Of a stretch of 56,875 nt of DNA, positions 15,578-23,575 are shown one piece after another (the stretch's first letter is position 1; each line of letters begins with the position of its first letter). A program made the translations under genes and the position numbers. The notes below the pieces were generated by a model, which saw nothing but the letters and a program-made list of their open reading frames with translations, did no database searches and had not been told where the DNA came from. The stretch lies in IMG/VR virus record IMGVR_UViG_3300025617_000805, positions 1-56,875 of that record; one strand, 5' to 3'. This stretch comes from a virus.

Positions 15578-16675
15578 ATGATATCGTACGACGGATGGGA
15601 CAGAGAGTACCAAGAGAATCGAGATGCCTACTTAGAAATCTTTGACCAGTTCATGAGTCAAATGAACTACGAAAACAACGAAGAATGGGAACGCAACTTT
15701 GCCCAACGTATAGGCCGTAAGCACTGTGTAAGTGTTGCTAGTGCTACAGACGCATTGCACTTTGCACTACTAGCACATGGTATAGGTCCTGGTGACGAAG
15801 TTCTAGTAACTAACTTCAGCTGGATCTCTAGTTCAAGTTGTGTTGACATGGTAGGTGCTACTCCTGTGTTTTGTGACATTGACTTAGACACTTATCAAAT
15901 GTCCTTAGACAGCGTACAACGCATGTACAGCGACCGTGTAAAGGCGATAGTATATGTACACTTGTTTGGTGCTATGACGGACACAATCGCACTACAAGCG
16001 TTCTGTAAGGATCGTAACATAGTATTTATAGAAGATGCAGCACAAGCACTAGGCAGCAGTTTAGACGGAGTACATGCTGGAACTATTGGTGATTGCAGTG
16101 TGTTTAGTTTTAACAGCAACAAGGTAATAGCAGGCATCAATGGCGGAGGTGTTGTTCTTACAGACTATGACGAAATTGCTAAACGTGTAAAACAGATTCG
16201 CAGGCACGGTAAGGATAAAACATTTGATATTTTAGGTTATAATAGTCGCATGTATGTTCTCAATGCACGTATCATTGATCAACGTATGAAAAGTATCGAG
16301 GCTAATCAATCAAAACGTCAAGATATTGCTCGCCAATACAACGAAGCATTTAAGGATTTACCGATCGCAACACAAAAAGTTTCAAATGGCCTTAATCATA
16401 ACTACCACAAGTATGTTGTACGCTTTGTAGACAAAGATACTCGCAAACGTGTCAAAGATGCACTACAAGCAAGCATACACTACGAAACTCCTCTGAGTGC
16501 TAACGATATGTATAACAACATAGAACACAGGAGAGACGCTTGTACAGCATCTAAGACAGTTGCAAATACAGTATTGTCATTACCCATACATCCATGGCTT
16601 ACTCAGGAAGAGATAAGTAATGTCATAAAGACAGTTAAAAAGGAATTTATTCATGAGTGTGTTCGATATACTTGA
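15578..16675 (+). CDS. DegT/DnrJ/EryC1/StrS-family PLP aminotransferase
   Basis: The 365-residue protein is a full-length fold-type I sugar aminotransferase. Substrate-side signature: ASATDALHFALLAHGIGPGDEVLVTNFSW is split over residues 54-82; FIEDAAQALG carries the PLP-binding D153, and SFNSNK carries the Schiff-base lysine K182. Members transaminate nucleotide-linked keto-sugars, giving amino sugars for surface glycans. The gene is compositionally unlike its neighbours: two 60-base lines counted by hand (15721-15780 and 16021-16080) have 29 and 27 G+C, against 17 at 17041-17100 and 8 at 18781-18840. It ends 23 bases inside the next gene. Likely a separate acquisition. Confidence 0.85.
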   Translation: MISYDGWDREYQENRDAYLEIFDQFMSQMNYENNEEWERNFAQRIGRKHCVSVASATDALHFALLAHGIGPGDEVLVTNFSWISSSSCVDMVGATPVFCDIDLDTYQMSLDSVQRMYSDRVKAIVYVHLFGAMTDTIALQAFCKDRNIVFIEDAAQALGSSLDGVHAGTIGDCSVFSFNSNKVIAGINGGGVVLTDYDEIAKRVKQIRRHGKDKTFDILGYNSRMYVLNARIIDQRMKSIEANQSKRQDIARQYNEAFKDLPIATQKVSNGLNHNYHKYVVRFVDKDTRKRVKDALQASIHYETPLSANDMYNNIEHRRDACTASKTVANTVLSLPIHPWLTQEEISNVIKTVKKEFIHECVRYT

Positions 16676-17342
16676 TAAAAGGCAGCACGTACAAGAATTT
16701 GATCTACAGAATATACCAAAAAAATCATTAATCGAAGAGTGTTTACGGAAAGCATGGAAAGTTACTCCTTCTAAACAAAATTTTATGCCTTATACAATAA
16801 ATGTATTTGGTCCAGATAATGAAGAAGATAAATTAAAAATTTGGAGTTTAGCTAAATTTAATCAAAAAGATATAAATGAAAATAACACAAAAGAACACAA
16901 AGAGGATGGTGATAATCCAAATTTTCTTTATTTAAAAACTGCGCCATATATTCTTGTTATAAATCAAAGAGTATGTAAACCTAATCCTTTTGTTCAAACG
17001 CTTGTAGATATCAACAAATGTCATTTTGAACAAATGCATAGTGATCAAAAAAATCTTAGAAATGTAATGAAAACTACTGCGTTTGAAGTAGGATTGTTTA
17101 TTTCTAATCTGTGGTCATTTGCATTAGAATACAATATTGATCTAAATTGTAATGCATGTTTTCCTACAAATAAAAACGCTTGGCAAGAATTTCCTAATGT
17201 AGAACACGACGTTATAATGATATGCGCATTAGGATATTGTAAAATTCCTAGACGTAATAAACATACACAAGAACGTTTTCAACAAGATTTAAAGCCGGCT
17301 CCCCAAGAAATTATAAAATGGATTAATAAGAAAGGAGTTTAA
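16653..17342 (+). CDS. nitroreductase-family flavoprotein-like (copy 2)
   Basis: A 229-residue paralogue of the proteins at 14318 and 17346. It opens with LDKRQHVQEFD, has the FMN-site segment TPSKQNFMPYTINVFGP (38-54), the strand APYILVINQR and the helix FEVGLFISNLWSFALEYNID. The start lies 23 bases inside the DegT gene, with AAGGA upstream. Its C-terminus is polar and ends in a short Lys-rich helix. Sequence divergence from the other two copies is large outside the shared motifs, so the duplications are old and functions may differ. Confidence 0.6.
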   Translation: MSVFDILDKRQHVQEFDLQNIPKKSLIEECLRKAWKVTPSKQNFMPYTINVFGPDNEEDKLKIWSLAKFNQKDINENNTKEHKEDGDNPNFLYLKTAPYILVINQRVCKPNPFVQTLVDINKCHFEQMHSDQKNLRNVMKTTAFEVGLFISNLWSFALEYNIDLNCNACFPTNKNAWQEFPNVEHDVIMICALGYCKIPRRNKHTQERFQQDLKPAPQEIIKWINKKGV

Positions 17343-17345
17343 TTT

Positions 17346-18137
17346 ATGATGGAGGAACTATTTTCAAAAAGAAGACAGATAAGAGCTGCATGGGATCAAC
17401 AAAAATTACCCAGTACAGAATTAGTAAAAGATCTACTTAAACGATCTTTAAACATATCTCCATCTAAACAAAATTTGTATCCGTTTAAAATTCATGTATT
17501 CGGTCCGCATAATCCTGAGGAGAAACGAATAGTCGGCCAAATTTGTAATTTATTTAAAACCGGATCTGTTAATCACTGGGACGACGAAATAAAGGACGGG
17601 GACTTTAAAAGTTACCATGGAGAATTTAATTCTAAAGATCTTATGCTTGATGATAAGGGAAACGACTATCGTCTAGCGCCATGGGTGCTTGTTTTCGAGC
17701 AAAGACTTGCAAAGCCAAATAATTTTGTTTTAGAGCATAGTAAATTACACGGCGACAAGCCTGAAGATAGATTTACACAAGTTAATCCGGATAGATTTCG
17801 AGACATATGCAACACAAAATTAACATGCATAGAAATCGGAATGTTTATACAGAGTCTTGCAGGGTTATGTTTAGAAAATAAATTAGGTATAAGTTATATT
17901 CGATCATTCCCTGAGTGGTACTGGAACAAATTTACAAACAGTTATGTAAAAGATGTTAATACTATAGGAATGAATTGGTCTGATTTACCTGAGATTTCTG
18001 AAACTCCGTTAATGGTTTGTCAATTAGGATACGTTGCAGATGTTGAAGATTATTTACAGAGCAATAGTGTAAATCCAGAACTCCATCATTGGGAAAATAA
18101 ACCAGATCTAAACGAAATAATAAATTTTAAGACATAA
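17346..18137 (+). CDS. nitroreductase-family flavoprotein-like (copy 3)
   Basis: At 263 residues this is the longest of the three paralogues. FSKRRQIRAAWD at the start and SPSKQNLYPFKIHVFGP (38-54) mark the flavin site. The strand APWVLVFEQRLAKPNNFV and helix IEIGMFIQSLAGLCLENKLGISYIRSF correspond to the same elements in the others. The extra length lies in an insertion around residues 75-110. AAAGGAG precedes the start, where two ATG codons are adjacent (17346 and 17349). The gene is followed directly by a twitch-type radical SAM enzyme, which could receive electrons from or feed product to this flavoprotein; that is inference. Confidence 0.6.
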   Translation: MMEELFSKRRQIRAAWDQQKLPSTELVKDLLKRSLNISPSKQNLYPFKIHVFGPHNPEEKRIVGQICNLFKTGSVNHWDDEIKDGDFKSYHGEFNSKDLMLDDKGNDYRLAPWVLVFEQRLAKPNNFVLEHSKLHGDKPEDRFTQVNPDRFRDICNTKLTCIEIGMFIQSLAGLCLENKLGISYIRSFPEWYWNKFTNSYVKDVNTIGMNWSDLPEISETPLMVCQLGYVADVEDYLQSNSVNPELHHWENKPDLNEIINFKT

Positions 18138-18145
18138 ATTAGAAT

Positions 18146-19549
18146 ATGACTGATAGATTACCTAAATCTTTGACCAAAGGCGGTCCGGGTGATAAATTCT
18201 TAGGCAATGGCAAAGTAGATACTACAGAATGGTTTCAAGATATTGAGATTTTAGAAAATCAAATTAAAAATCAAGAGATTTGGTTTTGTACTGCTCCATT
18301 CCAACAAGTATATACAAACACAGACGGTTCTTGGGCTCCGTGTTCTTGGGCTTCTTGCGATTCGACCGGTCCGAATATTTATAATACGTCTTTAGAAAAC
18401 TGGTTTAAATACAATAATAACTTAAATCAACTTCGGCAAGAAATGATTACTCCTGGTAGCGATTTAACTTTATGTAAAAAATGGTGTCAATCTTGTATCA
18501 AACAAGAGTCAACATATGGCCGGTCTAGGAGACAGACTTCTTTAAAAATACAAACTAACGATCATGCACTATGGCCTAACATTAGGAATGCTGTTGAGGA
18601 TTTTAAAAAAACACAGTCAGGTATAGGAAAGATATCACATAAAGTTTTAGAGGTTCAAATAAAAGCATTTGGAAATCAATGTAATTTAGATTGTTTTATG
18701 TGTATGCCTAGTGATTCTAGTACAAGGATAACAACATTATCTAGTGAAGATTTAGCTGCACAAGAAGTCTTTGATAAAGAAAGATTAAAAATAGATAAAA
18801 ATATTAGTTCAAAAACATTTAATTTAAACGATATAATAGAACAAATAGTAAAAATAGCTCCGTACATATATAATTTAAAACTAATAGGCGGAGAACCATT
18901 AGTAATGAAACAGTATTATGAGCTGTTAGATAAAATTGTAAAATCTGGATATAGCCAAAAAATAATGGTAAAATATCAAACAAATATGTCAATTTTAAAT
19001 TTTGATAAAATAAAACTTAGTGATTATATTCCAAAATTTGAATCTTTTGAATTTACTGTGTCATTAGATAGTATAGGAATTGCGAATAATTATATTAGAA
19101 GAAGATCTACCTGGGAGGATATTGTTTCAAATATAAAAACTGTAAGTCAATATCCTAATGTAAGGATTAATATAAACGGTGCAATATCGTTTTTAAGTGT
19201 GTTAAGGTTTTACGAATTAATAGACTGGTACAACGATAATATTGAAATCTTTGGTAATGATTCACAAATAAATTGGTCTAATATAAGGAATCCTGCAAAG
19301 TTAAGTGCAAATGTTTTACCAATAGAGATAAAAGAATATCTTATCCCTAAGTACAAAAATTTTCCAGATATACAAAATTTGTTAAAAGAAGATTCTGGCG
19401 GTCTTGATTATCAAGATACTCTCGAGTACCTGCTGATGAACGATAAGTATTATAGAGACACTAAATGGAATTATAACTTATTTGACGTTTTTCCTGAATT
19501 AGAAAAATTCTATCAACCTGAGATTAAACCTATAAGGATTATTGAATGA
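18146..19549 (+). CDS. twitch/SPASM-type radical SAM enzyme (copy 1 of paralogous pair)
   Basis: The radical SAM motif is C179-x3-C183-x2-C186 (CNLDCFMC). Before it lies a Cys-rich N-terminal region (C48, C66, C71, C110, C114, C117) that probably binds an auxiliary Fe-S cluster, as in twitch-domain radical SAM proteins of marine phages. GGEPLVMKQYYELLDKIV is the conserved GGE strand-loop. The extreme N-terminus shares the nine-residue motif SLTKGGPGD (8-16) with the paralogue at 20325. The stop overlaps the next start (ATGA), coupling it to the PP-loop ATPase. Base composition here is extremely AT-rich. Confidence 0.75.
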   Translation: MTDRLPKSLTKGGPGDKFLGNGKVDTTEWFQDIEILENQIKNQEIWFCTAPFQQVYTNTDGSWAPCSWASCDSTGPNIYNTSLENWFKYNNNLNQLRQEMITPGSDLTLCKKWCQSCIKQESTYGRSRRQTSLKIQTNDHALWPNIRNAVEDFKKTQSGIGKISHKVLEVQIKAFGNQCNLDCFMCMPSDSSTRITTLSSEDLAAQEVFDKERLKIDKNISSKTFNLNDIIEQIVKIAPYIYNLKLIGGEPLVMKQYYELLDKIVKSGYSQKIMVKYQTNMSILNFDKIKLSDYIPKFESFEFTVSLDSIGIANNYIRRRSTWEDIVSNIKTVSQYPNVRININGAISFLSVLRFYELIDWYNDNIEIFGNDSQINWSNIRNPAKLSANVLPIEIKEYLIPKYKNFPDIQNLLKEDSGGLDYQDTLEYLLMNDKYYRDTKWNYNLFDVFPELEKFYQPEIKPIRIIE

Positions 19550-20328
19550 AAATTACACATGGGGGTCAAACAATAGACCTATTTCCAAAATATATTCCAA
19601 AATTAGCGCCAATATCGTTATCAGGAGGACTGGATTCAGCATCTTTATGCTATCTTGTATTAACACATTTTCCTGAAATAGAAATTTTTCCGTATACATG
19701 CAGAGATCAAAATGCTCCTAAAGATGCCGAATCTGCAGAAATGATTGTAAAATGGATGCAACAAACCTTTCCTAATAGTAATCTGCAAGATTTACAAATT
19801 TTTGATTTTAACGACAGAACAGAAGATTTTGTATCGTGGAAAGAAGTAAATGAAGTAAGAAAAAAATATCCTAAGTTTGAAAGTTTAACTGATATAGGTA
19901 TATCTAAACTTATTCAAGTTGATAGAATATCATGGAATCTTATGAAAAAATATCCAGGAGCGGTGCGATTAGACGGAATGACTAGAAATCCGCCTACCTC
20001 CGATATGAAAAAATTGGGATTTTTTGAAAAAGCCGAAAGACGCAGAGATAAGGAGCAACCATTAGTACAGGAATGGCGTACTGATTATGATAATAAAGTA
20101 TTATACATTTATCAAGCATATGCAAATGTAGATAAAAAATTTGTCGCAGGCGTATATAAAGACTATAATTTAATGGACAGTCTTTTTCCTTTGACAAGAT
20201 CATGTACAGGAACAGCTAAACAAACTGATAATTTTACTAAAGAATGTCATAAATGTTTTTGGTGCCACGAAAAGAAATGGGCGTTTGACTTAGAATGGAA
20301 AGAAGAAAAGGACAAACAGATAGCATGA
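19546..20328 (+). CDS. QueC/ExsB-like PP-loop ATP pyrophosphatase
   Basis: The ATP-binding PP-loop is SGGLDSAS at residues 26-33. The C-terminus carries a four-cysteine site C220-x13-C234-x2-C237-x2-C240 followed by WAFD, resembling the zinc site of QueC. N-type ATP pyrophosphatases adenylate a carbonyl or carboxyl group so that a nitrogen or sulfur nucleophile can replace it. A closely related domain is fused to a radical SAM domain at 21809. It is bracketed by ATGA overlaps with two twitch radical SAM genes, so the three are a translationally coupled unit. It need not act in queuosine or 7-deazaguanine synthesis; no QueD, FolE or transglycosylase is seen here. Confidence 0.7.
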   Translation: MKITHGGQTIDLFPKYIPKLAPISLSGGLDSASLCYLVLTHFPEIEIFPYTCRDQNAPKDAESAEMIVKWMQQTFPNSNLQDLQIFDFNDRTEDFVSWKEVNEVRKKYPKFESLTDIGISKLIQVDRISWNLMKKYPGAVRLDGMTRNPPTSDMKKLGFFEKAERRRDKEQPLVQEWRTDYDNKVLYIYQAYANVDKKFVAGVYKDYNLMDSLFPLTRSCTGTAKQTDNFTKECHKCFWCHEKKWAFDLEWKEEKDKQIA

Positions 20329-21806
20329 GTAAAAAAGATTTACCAGAATCGTTGACTAAAGGCGGGCCAGGCGATAATTCTAAGCCTGGAGAAGTTAACA
20401 CAGAAGAATGGTGGAGAAAACTTGACGAAGAAGGTGAAATAATTGCTAAACAAGAAAATTCTATCGTACAGCAAGCAAAAAATAAAGATATTTATTTTTG
20501 TACTATTCCCTTTACTCAAATTTATTCAGAGATTGATGGACAATATTGTGCCTGTTGTTTCGGAGCACCTAGTGGACTAACAATAGAAGATACTACCTTA
20601 AAAGAGTGGATGGAAGATAGTAAATATATGAACGATCTCCGTAGAGAAATGACTACTCCAGGAAGTGATTTAAAAACGGTTGATCAACATTGTAGACGGT
20701 GTAGAGCAGATGAAGCACGGTACGGTAGATCTCGTCGAACAAATTGTTTAAAAATTCATACAAACGACCCTAAGTTTTGGAATAAAATTGAAAGACAAGT
20801 TTCTAAATACAAAGAATCTGGAGAATTTAAAATTGCAGATGAACGTATATTTGAAGTTCAGTTAAAAATATATGGATCGGAATGTAACTTAGATTGCTAC
20901 ATGTGCCAACATGCTAATTCAACTACACGCATGAATGTAGCAAAAAAAGGCGTTTACAGCGATTTAATTTTTGGAGAAATTAACCAAGAAAGGGAAGAAT
21001 ATTTTTCAATAGTAATGAAAGATAAAACTAAAGGAATTACAGAGCAAATTTTAGAAATAGCACCGTATATAAAAAGTATTAAAGTTATAGGCGGCGAACC
21101 TCTTATCATGAAGAAGCATTATGAACTTTTAGACAAATTAATTGAATCAGGAGATTCAAAAAGAATACGTATTAAATATCAAACAAATTTGACAGAAACA
21201 AAAGCAGGTAAACATAATTTATTTAAATATATACCACACTTTGATAGAGTAACAGTTGTAGCATCTGTAGACGGCATTGGTGCTCCTATAGAATATATGC
21301 GGAGAAGAACTGTTTGGGATAAAGTTGTTGAAAATATAGAGTTTTGCAAAGAATATCCTAACGTGGTTATCGATTTTAACGGTTTAGTATCTTTTCTAAG
21401 TGTATTAAGATTTTACGAGGTAGTAGATTGGTGCAAAGAAAATCCAGTAGTGCATCAATTGAACTGGGCTCATGTAGACAATCCAAAACACCTACGTCCT
21501 AATAATTTGCCGGAAAAATTAAAAAAACAACTCATACCAAAGTATCAAGACTGGCCCGATATAATTGCAGCTTTAGAAATGCCGCAAGATCCTGATATTA
21601 ATATTCAAGATATATTTGAATATCTTTTAAGAGCTGATGAATTTTACAAAGGAACAAAATGGGAAATGAATTTATTTGACGTCTTTCCTGAATTAGAAGA
21701 GTTTTATGTCCCGCAAGAGATTACTCCAGAAAAAGAAGAAATGTTTAAATCTTGGGACTATAGCGTTAAAAAACAAGAAGAGTTAGCTGATAAGAATATT
21801 CTTTAA
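20325..21806 (+). CDS. twitch/SPASM-type radical SAM enzyme (copy 2 of paralogous pair)
   Basis: I place the start at ATG 20325, overlapping the previous stop as ATGA, rather than at an upstream ATG (20295). This gives MSKKDLPESLTKGGPGD, which aligns with the start of the enzyme at 18146. The radical SAM motif is C187-x3-C191-x2-C194 (CNLDCYMC); N-terminal cysteines C59, C75, C77, C78, C123 and C126 probably bind an auxiliary cluster. GGEPLIMKKHYELLDKLI is the GGE motif. The whole 493-residue protein is paralogous to the 18146 product. It is followed after two bases by the PP-loop/radical SAM fusion. Confidence 0.75.
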   Translation: MSKKDLPESLTKGGPGDNSKPGEVNTEEWWRKLDEEGEIIAKQENSIVQQAKNKDIYFCTIPFTQIYSEIDGQYCACCFGAPSGLTIEDTTLKEWMEDSKYMNDLRREMTTPGSDLKTVDQHCRRCRADEARYGRSRRTNCLKIHTNDPKFWNKIERQVSKYKESGEFKIADERIFEVQLKIYGSECNLDCYMCQHANSTTRMNVAKKGVYSDLIFGEINQEREEYFSIVMKDKTKGITEQILEIAPYIKSIKVIGGEPLIMKKHYELLDKLIESGDSKRIRIKYQTNLTETKAGKHNLFKYIPHFDRVTVVASVDGIGAPIEYMRRRTVWDKVVENIEFCKEYPNVVIDFNGLVSFLSVLRFYEVVDWCKENPVVHQLNWAHVDNPKHLRPNNLPEKLKKQLIPKYQDWPDIIAALEMPQDPDINIQDIFEYLLRADEFYKGTKWEMNLFDVFPELEEFYVPQEITPEKEEMFKSWDYSVKKQEELADKNIL

Positions 21807-21808
21807 AA

Positions 21809-23185
21809 ATGATTTTAACATATAATCAAAAATCAATTGATTTTTTTAACTTTGATGTTCCAAATAAAGTGCTACTTTCGTTATCTGGGGGTTTAGATTC
21901 TGCATCACTTTTATACATCATTTGTTATTATATTCCACGAATCGAAGTCATTCCATTTTGTGCAAAAGATATAAGGTCTCCTAATGATTATTATTGCGCG
22001 GAAAAAATTGTAAAATGGATACAAAAAGAATTTCCTAATAATAAAATTAATAATTTACATGTATTTGATTTTGACATGTACGATCTTAAAATGAAAAAAG
22101 AAATACGTACAGCTCGGAAAAAATTTTCTTACATGAAAGAGTTACCAGATCCGGGCGTTTCTAAGATAATTCAATTAGATAACATTTTAAAAAATATACA
22201 AGAAAAATATCCTGACGCATTGTTAGTAGACGGTATTACAAAAAATCCTCCCTTAAAGGTTATGAAAAAGAATAATGTATTTTTGGAAAAAGCAGAAAAA
22301 AGAAGAAATTATACAAAAATACAAGCACAATTAAATAACGGAATTTATAAACCATTTGTAAACGTGGATAAAAAATTTGTTGCAGATATTTACAAACACC
22401 ACAATTTGTTAAAAACTTTATATCCTTTAACAAACTCATGTGTTGGATCAGCAGAAGATACTAATAACCATACAAAAGAGTGTCATAATTGTTTTTGGTG
22501 CTATGAAAAAGGATGGGCATTTGATTTAGATTGGTGTAAAGAATTTTTTCCATGTAAAGAAAACAAAAAATTTAAAAGAAATTTTTTCCACAGAACTGAT
22601 CGTCTTAATCTCGATCTTTCATATAGATGTCCTTTAGAATGTCCACATTGTTCAAGGCAACGTGATTATGTTGAAAAAGGAGAAAAAATTCCAGGAGAGG
22701 ATCTTACATATGAAAATTTTGTCAAAATTACAAAATTTTCTAAGAAAATACATTTTTGTGGACAACTTTCAGATCCTGTACATCATCCTAATTTAATAGA
22801 TTTTTTAAAACTCTGTTATGAGAGAAACATAGATACAAGTATTGCGACTGCATCTTCTTTTAAATCAAAAAATTGGTATATAGAAGCATTTAAATCTAAT
22901 CCAGATGCTAAATGGTTTTTTGGAATCGACGGACTACCAAAAGACAGTTCTAAATACAGGATAAATCAGGACGGCGAAAAACTATACAATATAATGTGCG
23001 AATCAACAAAATATCTTAATCATAAACCATTCTGGCAATATATTTTATTTCGATATAACCAGGACGATATTAATACTGCAATAAAACTATCTAAAGAACA
23101 CAATGTAAATTTCTTATTAATTAATTCTGCCAGATGGCGAGACTCTAATGACAAACTCATACCTACAAAAAACATAAAAATTTAA
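21809..23185 (+). CDS. fusion of PP-loop ATP pyrophosphatase and radical SAM domain
   Basis: Residues 1-245 are a PP-loop domain paralogous to the 19546 product: SGGLDSAS at 26-33, zinc-type cysteines C211, C225, C228, C231, then WAFDLDW. Residues 258-458 are a radical SAM domain with C274-x3-C278-x2-C281 in SYRCPLECPHCSRQR, plus FCGQLSDPVHH, WFFGIDG and FWQYILFRYNQDDI, matching the protein at 13573. I know of no standard family with this domain order. The frame is continuous with no sign of a joining error, and the two halves occur as separate genes elsewhere in the operon. The free SPASM-like protein follows after 4 bases. Confidence 0.75.
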   Translation: MILTYNQKSIDFFNFDVPNKVLLSLSGGLDSASLLYIICYYIPRIEVIPFCAKDIRSPNDYYCAEKIVKWIQKEFPNNKINNLHVFDFDMYDLKMKKEIRTARKKFSYMKELPDPGVSKIIQLDNILKNIQEKYPDALLVDGITKNPPLKVMKKNNVFLEKAEKRRNYTKIQAQLNNGIYKPFVNVDKKFVADIYKHHNLLKTLYPLTNSCVGSAEDTNNHTKECHNCFWCYEKGWAFDLDWCKEFFPCKENKKFKRNFFHRTDRLNLDLSYRCPLECPHCSRQRDYVEKGEKIPGEDLTYENFVKITKFSKKIHFCGQLSDPVHHPNLIDFLKLCYERNIDTSIATASSFKSKNWYIEAFKSNPDAKWFFGIDGLPKDSSKYRINQDGEKLYNIMCESTKYLNHKPFWQYILFRYNQDDINTAIKLSKEHNVNFLLINSARWRDSNDKLIPTKNIKI

Positions 23186-23189
23186 ATAT

Positions 23190-23522
23190 ATGAAAAAATT
23201 AAATCCTATGTGTTTTGATCAAAAGATCGGATATGCTATAACAAATCGGGGACATTTAATACCTTGTTGTCGCTGTGATCATATTATGAACGACAACGAT
23301 ATTGACTTTCAAAAATTACTGGCAGTTAGTAATATTTCTGATTATGAAAATATTGAGGATATTTTAAAAACTAAAGAATGGAAAAGATTTTATAAAAATT
23401 TATCCAAAGACATTGGACCACCATCGTGTTATAAATCCTGTAGTGCAGATAATAAAAAAAAGCAAATTAGTTACGGTATAGATCCATTAACTAAAGAAAA
23501 ATTAATTTATAGCGAAAGATAA
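23190..23522 (+). CDS. free-standing SPASM-like Fe-S protein (copy 2)
   Basis: A 110-residue counterpart of the protein at 13242: C8, a strand ITNRGHLIPCCRCD with C26, C27 and C29, a helix EDILKTKEWKRFYKNL, and a late C80-x3-C84. The helix before the last cysteines (DILK.KEWKRFYKNL here, DIFTSDQWEKFFQTLL in the other) aligns well, supporting common origin. It stands 4 bases after the fusion gene, so each CX3CX2C radical SAM protein of this subfamily in the island has its own separate SPASM-like partner. It is the last gene before the sigma70-type promoter at 23525-23553. Confidence 0.6.
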   Translation: MKKLNPMCFDQKIGYAITNRGHLIPCCRCDHIMNDNDIDFQKLLAVSNISDYENIEDILKTKEWKRFYKNLSKDIGPPSCYKSCSADNKKKQISYGIDPLTKEKLIYSER

Positions 23523-23524
23523 CA

Positions 23525-23553
23525 TTGACATTTATTCAAATATACTATATACT
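23525..23553 (+). promoter_or_regulatory. sigma70-type promoter (TTGACA-N17-TATACT)
   Basis: A consensus -35 box (23525-23530) and a 5/6 -10 box (23548-23553) are separated by exactly 17 bases in the 53-base gap before the radical SAM gene at 23576. The leader would be about 16 bases, with a TAGGAAA ribosome site. It would drive the radical SAM, carbamoyltransferase and methyltransferase-like genes separately from the rest of the island. Confidence 0.65.
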
Positions 23554-23575
23554 TAATAATAATTAGGAAATTTTA

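Noticed and set aside
20295-20324. Upstream ATG for the second twitch radical SAM protein.
   Set aside because: It would add ten residues with no counterpart in the paralogue at 18146; the ATG at 20325 gives the ATGA overlap and the matching N-terminus.
19546-23185. Reading the PP-loop proteins as QueC and the radical SAM proteins as QueE, i.e. a 7-deazaguanine DNA modification pathway.
   Set aside because: No QueD, FolE, DpdA or similar gene is in the window, the radical SAM partners resemble SPASM/twitch enzymes, and PP-loop proteins occur in many other pathways. Kept only as QueC-like fold.
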